Notes under the pieces: generated by a model
What the model was told of the DNA's origin: nothing
What the model saw: only the letters and a program-made list of their open reading frames with translations
The model's database searches: none
NCBI GenBank assembly: GCA_035279905.1
Contig: DATEGZ010000318.1
Coordinates: forward strand, 51,043 to 115,042
Direction of reading: 5' to 3'
DNA from: DATEGZ01 sp035279905
Lineage (GTDB): Bacteria > Acidobacteriota > Vicinamibacteria > Vicinamibacterales > SCN-69-37
Length of the DNA: 64,000 nucleotides
Shown: piece after piece, positions 1 to 9,220 of the stretch
Position numbering within the stretch: the stretch's first letter is position 1
Layout: every line of letters begins with the position of its first letter
Translations under genes and position numbers: made by a program

Positions 1-480
1 GAGATCAACCCCGAGTTCAAGGGCCACCTCGAGCAGGACAACGCAGTCTCCCGGCTTGTGAGCGCCATTATCCTGCTCATCGTCGTGCTCGGCGTCGCCA
101 GCGCGCAGCTCGCCGCGGTGCTCGAACGCCGACGGGAGTTCGCCGTGCTCTCAGCACTGGGGATGCATGGCCGCACGATCGTCGCCGTGCTGTTGCAGGA
201 GGCGATTGCGATCGGCCTCGCAAGCGCGGCACTCGGCCTGGCCCTCGGTTTGCCCTTCGTCTGGCTGCTGGCGACGAAAGGAATCGATTTGAGCCGCTAT
301 ATGGGAGCGAGCTACAGCTTCCAGGGCGTCCTCATCGAACCGATCATTTACGGTGATGCGGGTGCGTGGACGGCCTGGTACGTTCTCACCGTCGCGATTG
401 TCGTGACCGTCACCGCCTCACTCTATCCGGCACGGTTTGCGTCGAGGACCAATCCCGCCGACGCGTTACGGGTGGCGTGA
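1..480 (+). CDS. ABC transporter permease, FtsX/LolE-like, C-terminal part
   Basis: The reading frame is open from the first base, so the gene starts outside the window; only about 159 C-terminal residues are present. They show three hydrophobic segments (near residues 18-40, 60-85 and 125-147 of the visible part) separated by the charged loop AAVLERRREFAVLSALGM. That loop is typical of the last FtsX domain of LolC/LolE and MacB permeases. The protein would be the inner-membrane half of an exporter acting on lipoproteins, peptides or other envelope substrates. Its TGA stop overlaps the ATG of the ATPase gene (ATGA), which implies translational coupling. The substrate cannot be told from this fragment. 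Confidence 0.85.
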   Translation, partial: EINPEFKGHLEQDNAVSRLVSAIILLIVVLGVASAQLAAVLERRREFAVLSALGMHGRTIVAVLLQEAIAIGLASAALGLALGLPFVWLLATKGIDLSRYMGASYSFQGVLIEPIIYGDAGAWTAWYVLTVAIVVTVTASLYPARFASRTNPADALRVA

Positions 481-1226
481 TGAGCGAACCCATTCTGGTG
501 GCGCGCGGCGTGACCAAGGTCTTTGAGCTTGGCCGGCAACAGGTGCGAGCGCTGCGAGGAGTCGACCTCGAAGTTCGCGAAGGCGAGTTCCTCGCGCTCG
601 TCGGTCCCTCGGGAAGCGGTAAGACCACGCTCCTGAATCTCGTGGGCGCACTGGACGTGCCCACATCAGGCGATCTGCGAGTGCTCGGTCAGCCGATCGC
701 TGCACTCTCTCGACGCGAGCGTGCCGATCTGCGCCTGAGGTCGATCGGCTTCGTGTTCCAGGCGTTCAATCTCGTGCCCGTGCTGACCGCGCTCGAAAAC
801 GTCGAATTCGTACTGGAGCTGCAGGGCTTCGAGCATCGCCGCGACCGCGCTCGGGCCGTGCTGCAGGAACTCGGACTCGCGGAGCTGGCCGACCGGCGGC
901 CGAGCGAGCTGTCGGGCGGCCAACAGCAGCGCGTCGCGGTCGCGCGAGCGATCGCCGCTCGTCCGACGCTTGTTCTCGCTGACGAACCGACCGCGAACCT
1001 CGACGGGGAGAACGCCGAGATCCTCATGCACATGATGCGCGACCTCAGAGAGCGGCACGGCATGACGTTCATTTTCTCCACGCACGATCCACGTGTGGTG
1101 GCGCACGCCGCGCGTGTCGTCACGCTCGTCGATGGCCGCGTCGCGCACGACGAAGTCACGCCGGGAGAGGCGCCGCACGAAATCCTCCCAGGAATTGGCA
1201 AGGCACAGGTCACCGTCAGTGCGTGA
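480..1226 (+). CDS. ABC transporter ATP-binding protein, LolD/MacB type
   Basis: This 248-residue protein has all the motifs of an ABC ATPase: Walker A GPSGSGKT at residues 42-49, a Q-loop (FVFQAFNLVPVLTALENV), the signature LSGGQQQRVAVARA, Walker B LVLADEPTANLD and a switch His in FSTHD. Length and the NLVPVLTALENVE region fit the LolD/MacB subfamily that works with FtsX permeases. The start was placed at the ATG overlapping the permease stop; an in-frame upstream start would run inside the permease gene and add residues of no domain value. ATP hydrolysis here would power the permease encoded just upstream, with the barrel protein encoded downstream as a possible outer-membrane partner. Confidence 0.93.
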   Translation: MSEPILVARGVTKVFELGRQQVRALRGVDLEVREGEFLALVGPSGSGKTTLLNLVGALDVPTSGDLRVLGQPIAALSRRERADLRLRSIGFVFQAFNLVPVLTALENVEFVLELQGFEHRRDRARAVLQELGLAELADRRPSELSGGQQQRVAVARAIAARPTLVLADEPTANLDGENAEILMHMMRDLRERHGMTFIFSTHDPRVVAHAARVVTLVDGRVAHDEVTPGEAPHEILPGIGKAQVTVSA

Positions 1227-1229
1227 GCC

Positions 1230-2474
1230 ATGCGTACACGCTCGATCTTCGTGCTCGCCCTGCTCGCCAATCTCAGCCTGGCGGCAGCCTCCGCCGCGGC
1301 GCAGGACGGAACGGCCGAATCCCCCCCACTGACCGTTCGCACGTCCGTCAAAGCGACGGGCATCGTCTCGCGATCGCCGGACGCGCCGGACATGTTTCCT
1401 GAACAGACCGCCGGCGAATCCATGCTCCGACTGCGGGTGGAGCCCGAGATCCGGGCGAGCGGCAACACAACATTCAATTTCGCGTACGAACAACGATTGC
1501 ACTTCGCGTCCGCACCGACGGCAGGGACCGGTGTGATCGGGCTGCTTCCGTCCGAGCTCGCGACACCGTTTCGGGTTGAGCCGCTCGTCTGGCGCGTAAC
1601 GGAATCCACAAAGGGCACGTGGCGCCATGAGATTGATCGAGCGAACGCCCAGATTCATCTACGACGCGCCAACTTGACCATTGGCAGACAAGCGATCGGC
1701 TGGGGTCGGGGCGTGATGTTTACATCGATCGATCTGTTCGCGCCGTTCTCACCGTTGGAAGTCGACCGCGAGTGGCGCTCGGGGGTGGATGCGGCGCGGG
1801 CTGACATCAAGCTCACTGACCGATCCTCTCTCGATCTCGTCGGAGCGTTCGGGGACACGATGGATCGGTCGGCGCTTGCCGCGCGCGCCAGAGGATATGC
1901 CGGGACGGTTGACGTGGAAGTAGCAGGAGGTCGGCGTGGGCAGGATCTCTTCGGCGGCGTCACTTCGTCCGCATCCATCGGCGACGCCGAAGTGCACGGC
2001 GAGGCGGCAGCATTTCGCATCCCCTCGGGGATGGACCACGATGTCGTTTGGAAAGTCGTGGCCGGCGGATCCTACCGCTTTCCCATCGGTGCGGGTATCT
2101 TCGCATGCGCGGAATACCACTATTCAGGCTTTGGTGCGGAGCGCCCCGAGGAGATTCGGGCACTGCTCATGACGCCGTCGTTCGTCGGACGATTCGTTCG
2201 CGGTGATACGCAGATCCTGTCGAGACACGCGATCGGAGTGACGGGCTCCTACGAAGTCTCGGCAGAGATCACATATTCCGGGCAGTGGCTGCACAATCCA
2301 CGGGATCACTCAGGCATCGTTGCGCCCGCGATGACATACACGTTCAACGACGCAGTGTCCTTGCTCGGGTCCGTCTACGTTCCGTATGGCCGGCCACCCC
2401 AGGGCGGAGTGCTTCACAGCGAATACGGCGCCACGCCGCTCTCGGGGCTGCTGCAGTTGCGTGTCTATTTCTGA
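1230..2474 (+). CDS. Putative outer-membrane beta-barrel protein
   Basis: The 414-residue product starts with a signal peptide (about residues 1-25, ending ASAAAQ). The rest alternates hydrophobic and polar residues and ends in an aromatic residue (LLQLRVYF), as outer-membrane barrels do. No named family is recognised. The gene begins 3 bases after the ABC ATPase stop, and its own TGA overlaps the ATG of the P-type ATPase, so it belongs to the same transcript. A role as the outer-membrane component or accessory of the ABC exporter is an inference from position; it could instead be a separate porin. Confidence 0.7.
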   Translation: MRTRSIFVLALLANLSLAAASAAAQDGTAESPPLTVRTSVKATGIVSRSPDAPDMFPEQTAGESMLRLRVEPEIRASGNTTFNFAYEQRLHFASAPTAGTGVIGLLPSELATPFRVEPLVWRVTESTKGTWRHEIDRANAQIHLRRANLTIGRQAIGWGRGVMFTSIDLFAPFSPLEVDREWRSGVDAARADIKLTDRSSLDLVGAFGDTMDRSALAARARGYAGTVDVEVAGGRRGQDLFGGVTSSASIGDAEVHGEAAAFRIPSGMDHDVVWKVVAGGSYRFPIGAGIFACAEYHYSGFGAERPEEIRALLMTPSFVGRFVRGDTQILSRHAIGVTGSYEVSAEITYSGQWLHNPRDHSGIVAPAMTYTFNDAVSLLGSVYVPYGRPPQGGVLHSEYGATPLSGLLQLRVYF

Positions 2475-4972
2475 TGTCCCCGACTGCCGCGCGCACTACT
2501 CAGATGAACGGACTCTCTACGCCAGAGGCCACGCTGCGACTGGCACGCGCAGGCCCCAACGCGCTTCCCGAGCGACGTCCCGACCCGCTCTGGCGGCGCT
2601 TTGCGCGCCAGTTCAACAGTCCACTGATCTTCATCCTCCTGTTTGCGCTGGCGTTTGACGCCGGGCTCTGGGTCCACGAAGGGGCCCACGGGTGGCCGGT
2701 CGAGGCGAGCGCCATCGCGCTGATCCTGCTGTTCAATGCCGCGCTGAGTCTGTATCAGGAGCACCGATCCGAGGCCGCGTTGACTCGGCTGATGGCGCTC
2801 GCCGGAGCTCACGCGTGGGTCGTGCGAGACGGGGAACTCGTACGGCTCCCGACGCGCGCCCTCGTGCCAGGGGACTGGGTCCGACTCGTTGCGGGCGATC
2901 GCGTGCCTGCGGATGGATCCCTCCACGACACCCATGGCGCCCTGTTCGACGAGTCGATTCTGACGGGCGAGTCCGTCCCCGTCGACAAAGGCATCGGCGA
3001 CGAGGCGTTCAGCGGAACGTTGCTCGTGCGCGGCAAGACGTTCCTGAACGTCACGCGGACCGGAGCGTCGAGCGCCATGGGGCGCCTCGCCACCATGCTG
3101 GGCGACATTCAGCTCGGGAAGACGCCGCTCGAGCGGAGGATGGACATCCTCGGCCATCAGATCGCGCGATGGGTGCTCGCGTTGGCTGCCGGGTTGTGCG
3201 TGCTCGGCATCATCGCCGAAGGAATTCAGCGCGCGCCCGAGACGATCCTCTTCGCCGTTGCCTTGGCGGTCGCCGCCGTGCCGGAGGGGTTGCCGGCCGT
3301 ACTCACCGTGGCGCTGTCGCTGGGTGTTGAGCGCATGGCGCGGCATCGCGCGATCGTCCGCCGTCTTTCGGCCGTCGAGGCGCTCGGGTCCGTCACCGTC
3401 ATCACGACCGACAAGACCGGGACGCTGACTGAAAACCGCATGGACGTGAGATCGCTGGATGCGCCGGATCTCCCGAACGCGCTTCGTGCCGTGGTGCTGG
3501 CCAATGACGCTGACCTCTCGACCGGCGCGGGCGATCCGCTCGATCTCGGGCTGCTCCGCTACGCGGCCGCGCACGGCGTTGATATCCAGCGACTCCGGGA
3601 AGAACACGAGGTCGTCTCGGACCGGCCCTTCGACAGCGCCTGGAAGTTCGCGCGTACGAGTATCCGCGAGCACGGGCGAACCGTGAGTTACCTCAAAGGC
3701 GCGCCTGAGGTGCTCTTCGCACGGTGCGCATTGTCGGTCGCGGACCGCGAATCGTGGACGGAAAAGGCGCGCGCCTATGCGCAAGAGGGGCTGCGCGTGT
3801 TGGCCATCGCGAGCGCGCCCGGCGAGGCCGAAGACCGGCTGTCACTCCTCGGCCTGGCCTTGTTCTGGGATCCGCCGCGCGCCGAAGTTGCAGACGCCGT
3901 TCGCACGGCGCTCGGTGCGGGGATTCGGGTGGTCATGATCACCGGGGATCATCCCGAGACGGCTCTCGCCATCGCGCACCAGGTTGGCATTCCAGGCGTC
4001 CGCGTACTGACGGGCGAGGACCTCGTCGAATATCAACCCGAGGCGTTGCACGAGGCGCTCAGGGAAGTGAATGTGTTTGCGCGGGTGCATCCAGAACAAA
4101 AACTGCAGCTCGTTGAATCGCTGCAGGCGCAAGGGCAGATCGTGGCGATGACCGGTGACGGCGTGAACGACGCGCCGGCGTTGAAGCGATCGGACGTCGG
4201 CGTGGCGATGGGGCAACGCGGCTCGGATGTGAGTCGTGAGGTCGCCGATCTCGTGCTGCTCGATGACAACTTCGCCACCATCGTCGGCGCTATCGATGAG
4301 GGGCGAGGCATCTACGAGAACGTCCAGAAATTTCTCCGCTTTCTCTTCTCCACGAATCTGTCCGAGGTGTTGGTGGTGGCCGGTGGAGCGCTCGTGGCAT
4401 ACGTGCTGGGCCTTCGAGATGAGACCGGCATGTTGATGCTGCCACTGACGGCGGCCCAGATCCTCTGGATCAACCTGATGACGGATGGCCTGCCGGCGTT
4501 GGCGCTGGCCCTCGATCGAACGCCAGGTGTCATGCAGCAGAAGCCGCGTCCCGCCGATTCTCCTTTGCTGGATCGCTCGTCCGTGCAATTCGTCGCCGGC
4601 GTCGGGACGACAAAGGCGCTCTTGGCTCTCGGGCTGCTCGGCCTCGTGCCGATGTTCGGGTACGGTGTCGAAGTGACGCGCGCCGTGGCGTTTCACTTCA
4701 TGGCGATTGGTCAGCTCCTGCTGACCTACCCCTCACGACACACATGGATGCGGCCGCTGTCGAATCCGTACCTCCACGCTGCGGTCATTGGCGGGGTGGC
4801 CATCCAATTGGTGGCCGCCTCCGTGCCAGTCGTCTCCAACATGCTGGGCCACGCTGCGATCCCGATTGAACTGTGGGCCGTGGTGTTCATTGGCGCGCTC
4901 GTCGCCTGGGGCTTGTCAGAGGCGATCGCGCGATTCGTGTGGCGGAGCGGTCAGCCGCGGGGTCGCTCATAG
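2474..4972 (+). CDS. P-type cation-transporting ATPase, P2 (Ca2+-ATPase-like)
   Basis: This 832-residue protein has the actuator motif TGES (residues 164-167), the phosphorylation motif DKTGTLT with Asp313, MITGDHPETA and the hinge MTGDGVNDAPALK. Membrane helix 4 carries VPEGLPAVLT, helix 5 carries FSTNLSEV and helix 6 carries INLMTDGLPALALALD. These match the acidic and polar residues that bind Ca2+ in SERCA-type pumps, so Ca2+ or another divalent cation is the likely substrate; H+ or Na+ remain possible. There is no N-terminal heavy-metal domain. The start was taken at the ATG overlapping the previous stop; reading further upstream would overlap the barrel gene. It ends overlapping a convergent gene by 6 bases. 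Confidence 0.92.
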   Translation: MSPTAARTTQMNGLSTPEATLRLARAGPNALPERRPDPLWRRFARQFNSPLIFILLFALAFDAGLWVHEGAHGWPVEASAIALILLFNAALSLYQEHRSEAALTRLMALAGAHAWVVRDGELVRLPTRALVPGDWVRLVAGDRVPADGSLHDTHGALFDESILTGESVPVDKGIGDEAFSGTLLVRGKTFLNVTRTGASSAMGRLATMLGDIQLGKTPLERRMDILGHQIARWVLALAAGLCVLGIIAEGIQRAPETILFAVALAVAAVPEGLPAVLTVALSLGVERMARHRAIVRRLSAVEALGSVTVITTDKTGTLTENRMDVRSLDAPDLPNALRAVVLANDADLSTGAGDPLDLGLLRYAAAHGVDIQRLREEHEVVSDRPFDSAWKFARTSIREHGRTVSYLKGAPEVLFARCALSVADRESWTEKARAYAQEGLRVLAIASAPGEAEDRLSLLGLALFWDPPRAEVADAVRTALGAGIRVVMITGDHPETALAIAHQVGIPGVRVLTGEDLVEYQPEALHEALREVNVFARVHPEQKLQLVESLQAQGQIVAMTGDGVNDAPALKRSDVGVAMGQRGSDVSREVADLVLLDDNFATIVGAIDEGRGIYENVQKFLRFLFSTNLSEVLVVAGGALVAYVLGLRDETGMLMLPLTAAQILWINLMTDGLPALALALDRTPGVMQQKPRPADSPLLDRSSVQFVAGVGTTKALLALGLLGLVPMFGYGVEVTRAVAFHFMAIGQLLLTYPSRHTWMRPLSNPYLHAAVIGGVAIQLVAASVPVVSNMLGHAAIPIELWAVVFIGALVAWGLSEAIARFVWRSGQPRGRS

Positions 4973-5404
4973 TTTTGAAACGATCTGTTTGGCGAGCGAC
5001 TGCTCCGCCGCTTTCGCCTGGTCCTCCGGCAAGTGCACCGATAACGCGAAATACACAGTCCCCTTCTTCACGGTCAGGACTGGAATCTTCGAGGTTTGCA
5101 CGGCCTCATCGCCAATTCCTGTCACCGGTGTGACGTCGGGACGGGCACGCTGAGCCGCAAATCCCTTCTCGGTCTCGAGCTGAAGGGTCACGCTCTTCGA
5201 CCCCGGAGCGTACTTCGCTGGTATCCACATACATCGATTGGCCGCGGGCGATGCTTTGACCTCGGGCACACTCAATGCCGCCGCGACCTGAGCTGGAGTC
5301 AGCAGCGAGCAGGGGTCGGCCGCTTCGGCGCGCAGGCCGCCCCGCGTTACGGCACTGAAGGCGGCGACGCCAACCGCAAGCGCTGTGCAGAATGTCAGCT
5401 TCAT
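4967..5404 (-). CDS. Secreted hypothetical protein, DUF3558-like
   Basis: The protein has 145 residues, with a signal peptide of about 28 residues ending in RAEAA. The mature part begins DPCSLLTPAQVAAALSVPEV, and a second Cys occurs in NRCMWIP. The pattern of a DPC-LLT start, a later CxW and a GIGDEA motif resembles small secreted proteins of the DUF3558 type, whose function is unknown. A good ribosome-binding site (AGGAG, 5 bases before the ATG) supports the start. The gene converges on the P-type ATPase gene with a 6-base overlap and shares no operon with it. Confidence 0.75.
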   Translation of the reverse strand: MKLTFCTALAVGVAAFSAVTRGGLRAEAADPCSLLTPAQVAAALSVPEVKASPAANRCMWIPAKYAPGSKSVTLQLETEKGFAAQRARPDVTPVTGIGDEAVQTSKIPVLTVKKGTVYFALSVHLPEDQAKAAEQSLAKQIVSKL

Positions 5405-5467
5405 ACAATCTCCTTTGCCGACACTCTAACGCAGTCCTACTCCGCTCGCAGCGTCTTGACGCAGGTG

Positions 5468-7855
5468 TTACCGGATGAATCCGTCCCTTCCCCACTTGAA
5501 GAACAACGGCACGTCAACCTTGATCTCGAACTTGAATTGCGAGAACAGGTTGTCCGTCGGCGCCTGGATCCGCGCCCAGTCTTGCTGCACCATCGGCTCG
5601 ACGGCAAGATTCGACCACAGCGGCACCTTCAGCCCGAGCGACAGCTTCAGCGTCCACTTGAGGTCGAGCGGCGACGACGCGGAAGAATCGGCCTTCGAGT
5701 ACTGGCGCCAGCGGACCAGCGGCGTCCAGGTCAGTTTCGGTTTGATGATCGTCGTGTGGAGCTCACCCGACCCGTCGAACTGTGCGCGGGTCTGGTGCAC
5801 CCTCTGTCGCTCGAAGTCGATGGGCGTGTCGGCCGTGAACGTCGTGCGATGCGTGTCGAAGTAGTCATCGAAGATGCCCTCGAGGCCCTTCGCGATCGCC
5901 AGCTTGTCGGTCGGCTGAGCCTCGCCGGCGATCGTGACGCCCGTCAGCACGTTCGATGACGATCCCCAGATGACGTTGGCGCCGCCGGTCGTCAGCGTGA
6001 TGTCGGCGCCCTTCCACAGCTTGAGGCCCTTCGTCGGCAGGACGTCGAAACCGAAGCCCCAGCCGCTGTAGTGGCTCGGCGGCGAGGTGACGGAGACCTT
6101 GAATCCGGCGTCCGCGGTCGCATCGAGACCCTCCGGCGTCGTGAAGTCGAACGACGGCTGGATGTCTCGCTGCGACGCAGAGAGCTGGCCGTCGACCGAC
6201 CAGCCACCGTAGATCCGCATTTCCTGCAGGACATGCAGCTTCCAGTCGCCCCGGAACCACGTGCTGAACTCGTCCGTGTCATGCGAAATCGGATGCACGG
6301 CGCCCGGCGTCAGGTCCTTGTTCCATTGGTAGTCGAGCGTCGAAAGCACGCGGGCCGCCCACCAGGGCGCATCGACCAGCGCGGCGTCGCTCGTGATCTT
6401 CACCGAGAAGCCGCGCGTCGGTTTGGCGTCCTTGAAGTCGATGGGAAGCGTGGGCCGCACCTTCGAGTCTCCGGGATCGCGCACGTCGACTTTGCTGTAT
6501 CCGAACTGAAGCGGCGACAACAGCCAGTAGCCGCCGTACCGGCGCACGTCGGCGGGATACGCCGGCGCGTGGTTGCCTTTTGCCGCTTCGTACGCCTGGA
6601 ATTGGTGCTCGACGCCGGTAATCGCGTCGAACAACGGATCGTGCTCCGAGTGTTTGATCTCCAGCGACTCGGCGATCCGATCGGGCAACGCGATGCCGTA
6701 GGTCACTCGGGGATCGATACGGCGCCCGTTCAGCGTCGCCCGTTCAGGATGATCGGCGTCGACCGTTGTCGTGCACCCGCCGGTCAAGGGGCGTCCATTA
6801 GTCGCAAAGACGAACGGCAAATGAAACTCGCCCCACTGGGCGCCGGCGTCGACTGCGAGCCCGGACGTCCTAAACCCTCGGCTGTAGCGCTTCGCTTGCT
6901 GAAGCGAAGCGGAAACGTCCTTAGTCTTGCGCTTGGCTTCAACCGCAGCGATGGGCGTGAGACCTGCGAACAGCACATAGTCTGCAGGACCATTAGAGGT
7001 GGGCCATTCGGCGATGGCTTGGTTCTTTGCTTTTTCGGGCCGGGCGCCTTGCGCGTAGGTGAGTGATTCGGAGTCGGCCGTCCATCCTGCCTGTCGCAGC
7101 GCCTCGTCAATCAGTTGGCGGGTCTCCGCTTCGTCCAGTTCGAGCGAATGAGCGGCGTCGTTCGCTGCAGTGACGAGCGCCGCCGTCACTGCGGGCGACT
7201 GAACCTCGGCGTGGGCCTGCTGCTCAGCGAGCCGATTTGCGAGTGCCGTCTTCCCCTGCTCCGCTTCTGCGGCCATCCCCTCCCAAAACGCGCGCTCGTC
7301 TTTCGCAGAGCGGAGTTGGGCTTCAGTAAGTTGAAGTCGTTCGGTCGTGTCCTTGTGCACTACTTGATAGTCAACGAGTCTTTGAGTAAGCCGCTCCAAC
7401 TCGGTCCGTAGCTCCTCGCTCTCGTCCCTTGGCGACCTCGGCGGAAGAAACGGCCCCGACTTGTAATCGCGGTTGCCGAACGTCCGGTGGAACCACAACC
7501 CCAATTGCCAGGTGAACTTCAACGCAGCAAGGGCCGTCCGGTGGTCGCCGGCCACGTCGTGGCTCGCTGCGTTGCCGGAACGACGAACCTCGCCGAACAG
7601 CTGCGCGACCTCGCGAGGCAGAATGCCCTGATCCTGAAGGCGACGCACCAGGTCGTATTGCGCCTCTTCGGGCGAGACGTAGAGGCCGACGCGGGTAGCA
7701 ACCAGCTGCGCGAGCAGTTCGGTCAGTTGCCGCAGCTTGAGGATGGAAGTGTTCGGATCGTCCGGAAAGTACCGCTCAGCAAGCATGCCCAGCCGCACGA
7801 GCTGAGCATCGTGCGCCTGAAGGAACGCGAAGTTGGTCCACACATCCCTAGACAT
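5468..7855 (-). CDS. Chimeric gene: HsdR N-terminus joined to an outer-membrane-like protein
   Basis: One open frame of 795 codons joins two unrelated parts. Residues 1-355 match the N-terminus of type I restriction R subunits: a DUF4145-like helical domain (SGNAASHD), a coiled coil near residues 150-220, and the HSDR_N nuclease core with PADYVLF and AVEAKR (the D...ExK residues). They end at PFVFATNGRP, which in HsdR leads into the helicase. The helicase domains are absent. From about position 6790 leftwards the protein becomes beta-rich with Trp/Tyr strands and ends KVDVPLFFKWGRDGFIR, like an outer-membrane barrel. The HsdR part is visibly less GC-rich. No hsdM or hsdS lies nearby. It may be a deletion scar, a transferred fragment or an assembly join; function is doubtful. 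Confidence 0.75.
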   Translation of the reverse strand: MSRDVWTNFAFLQAHDAQLVRLGMLAERYFPDDPNTSILKLRQLTELLAQLVATRVGLYVSPEEAQYDLVRRLQDQGILPREVAQLFGEVRRSGNAASHDVAGDHRTALAALKFTWQLGLWFHRTFGNRDYKSGPFLPPRSPRDESEELRTELERLTQRLVDYQVVHKDTTERLQLTEAQLRSAKDERAFWEGMAAEAEQGKTALANRLAEQQAHAEVQSPAVTAALVTAANDAAHSLELDEAETRQLIDEALRQAGWTADSESLTYAQGARPEKAKNQAIAEWPTSNGPADYVLFAGLTPIAAVEAKRKTKDVSASLQQAKRYSRGFRTSGLAVDAGAQWGEFHLPFVFATNGRPLTGGCTTTVDADHPERATLNGRRIDPRVTYGIALPDRIAESLEIKHSEHDPLFDAITGVEHQFQAYEAAKGNHAPAYPADVRRYGGYWLLSPLQFGYSKVDVRDPGDSKVRPTLPIDFKDAKPTRGFSVKITSDAALVDAPWWAARVLSTLDYQWNKDLTPGAVHPISHDTDEFSTWFRGDWKLHVLQEMRIYGGWSVDGQLSASQRDIQPSFDFTTPEGLDATADAGFKVSVTSPPSHYSGWGFGFDVLPTKGLKLWKGADITLTTGGANVIWGSSSNVLTGVTIAGEAQPTDKLAIAKGLEGIFDDYFDTHRTTFTADTPIDFERQRVHQTRAQFDGSGELHTTIIKPKLTWTPLVRWRQYSKADSSASSPLDLKWTLKLSLGLKVPLWSNLAVEPMVQQDWARIQAPTDNLFSQFKFEIKVDVPLFFKWGRDGFIR

Positions 7856-8141
7856 CGCGTCGGTCCGGTGGATTGCCTCGCGAGACGGAAGTCATGAGAG
7901 AGCCAGAAGTATAGCCATCGACTGACGTTGCGGACGTTCGTCCGAAGTGAATTGTTTCTGGGGCGTGCCGCGACGCCCGAAAGGTCGGTAGCCCTAACCC
8001 AATACACGAGCGTGAAGCGGAAGACGGTGTCCCGACGCTCTGGTCACCTCGACCTCGTCCATTGCGCCACAACCGACGCAGCGCCTGCAATCTCCCGTTT
8101 GGCGACCCGAGACTGAGTGTCAATTTGAAGTCGATCACCAC

Positions 8142-9026
8142 CTACCGCAGCACCTCCCGCCTCGCCCTCACGACATAGTTCCCCTTCGGCACGCTGACGC
8201 GAACCGTGTGCGTTTTTCCGTTGGCGGCAGTCACAGGCTCGTACGCCATCAGGTACTGATGATTGAGCTCGTCGGAAACCCGGGTCAGCGCGGCGTCCAG
8301 GTCCTCGGTCTTCGGGATCACCTCGCTGTAGCCGTTGGCCTGCGCGGCGATCTCCGCGATCGTGTATTGATTGACGCGAGTCGCAGGGCGCGCATCGGCG
8401 TGATCCACCGCAATCCAATAGAGAAAGAGATCCGTCCCGGCCAGCTCCTTCTTGAGCTGCGTGGGCGTCCGGTCGCTGGCGCTGTCTGCCCCGTCGGAGA
8501 TCACGACGATGGCCGCGCGCTGGTTGCTGCGCGACGTGAAGAGCGAGAGCGTCCGGAACACCGCGTCGTACATCGCCGTGCTGCCGGAGGGCGCGAGCGT
8601 GTCCAGACCGGCCACCACCTTGGTCCGATCCGTCGTCCAGTTCGCGACGACCGTCACCGCGTGGTTGAAGCTGACGAGCGCCACCTCATCGTCCTTCCCG
8701 AGCGCGGTCTCGATGAACTTTCGGGCCGCGGCGCGCGTCACCTTCATCGGCTCGCCGTTAAGACTCTGGCTGATGTCGATCACGACCGCCACGCTGAGCG
8801 GCGTCCGCTCGGCGGTGAAGCGCGCCAACGGCTGCGGCTTGCCATCCTCCTCGATGACGAAGTCGTGTTCGGTGAGGTTCGAGACCAGTTTGCCGCCGTT
8901 CCGCTCGCGGACGGTGACGGCCATCGTGACCAGTTTCGAGCCAGTCTGGGCCGGGAGCGTGGCGCCTAGCAGAACCAGCGCGATGATTTCGGGGGCGAGA
9001 CGCGCGCAGCGACCGGTCCAATCCAC
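8142..9026 (-). CDS. VWA-domain secreted protein, acidobacterial type
   Basis: The 294-residue product carries a signal-like hydrophobic N-terminus (residues 10-26) and a von Willebrand factor A domain. The metal-binding MIDAS residues are DISQS (residues 84-88), the Thr in SGSTAMYDA and the Asp in ISDGAD. Before the VWA domain, the VTVRERNGGKLVSNLTEHDF segment is typical of the acidobacterial VWA family (TIGR03436-like), which is exported and of unknown function. Such domains bind other proteins through a divalent cation. The gene stands alone between the chimeric gene and a divergent lipoprotein gene. The 286 bases that separate it from the chimeric gene hold nothing recognisable. Confidence 0.88.
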   Translation of the reverse strand: MDWTGRCARLAPEIIALVLLGATLPAQTGSKLVTMAVTVRERNGGKLVSNLTEHDFVIEEDGKPQPLARFTAERTPLSVAVVIDISQSLNGEPMKVTRAAARKFIETALGKDDEVALVSFNHAVTVVANWTTDRTKVVAGLDTLAPSGSTAMYDAVFRTLSLFTSRSNQRAAIVVISDGADSASDRTPTQLKKELAGTDLFLYWIAVDHADARPATRVNQYTIAEIAAQANGYSEVIPKTEDLDAALTRVSDELNHQYLMAYEPVTAANGKTHTVRVSVPKGNYVVRARREVLR

Positions 9027-9048
9027 GCGCCAATTATCACTTAGAAAT

Positions 9049-9107
9049 TTCAGAAAACCCTCAGCAAACGGTCAAGACCCAGCGCCCGGTCCGCCGTCAG
9101 AGTGATC
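9049..9107 (+). promoter_or_regulatory. 59-bp conserved upstream block, copy 1
   Basis: These 59 bases align without gaps to 16068-16126, with about 52 identities. Both copies begin TTCAGAAAACCCTCA and end CCGTCAGAGTGATC. They contain a direct repeat (AACCCTCA, then AACGGTCA here or AACCGTCA in copy 2) spaced 11 bases, one helical turn, as expected for a dimeric activator site. Both lie upstream of a secreted/lipoprotein gene, here 114 bases before the ATG at 9221. A regulatory role is inferred. Confidence 0.5.
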
Positions 9108-9220
9108 CATGAGCCATGGGACGCAGCGCCGACGCTATGAAGTTTCGCCGCAGTTCTCGCGTCTCCTGGTAGCGGAAGGACTCAGAGCCATGGCGCCTCG
9201 CTGGCTCAAGGAGCTGGACT

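Noticed and set aside
7856..8141. A 97-codon frame between the VWA and chimeric genes
   Set aside because: Its product has no motif, its composition is like random antisense, and no ribosome-binding site precedes it; I see nothing else in this gap.
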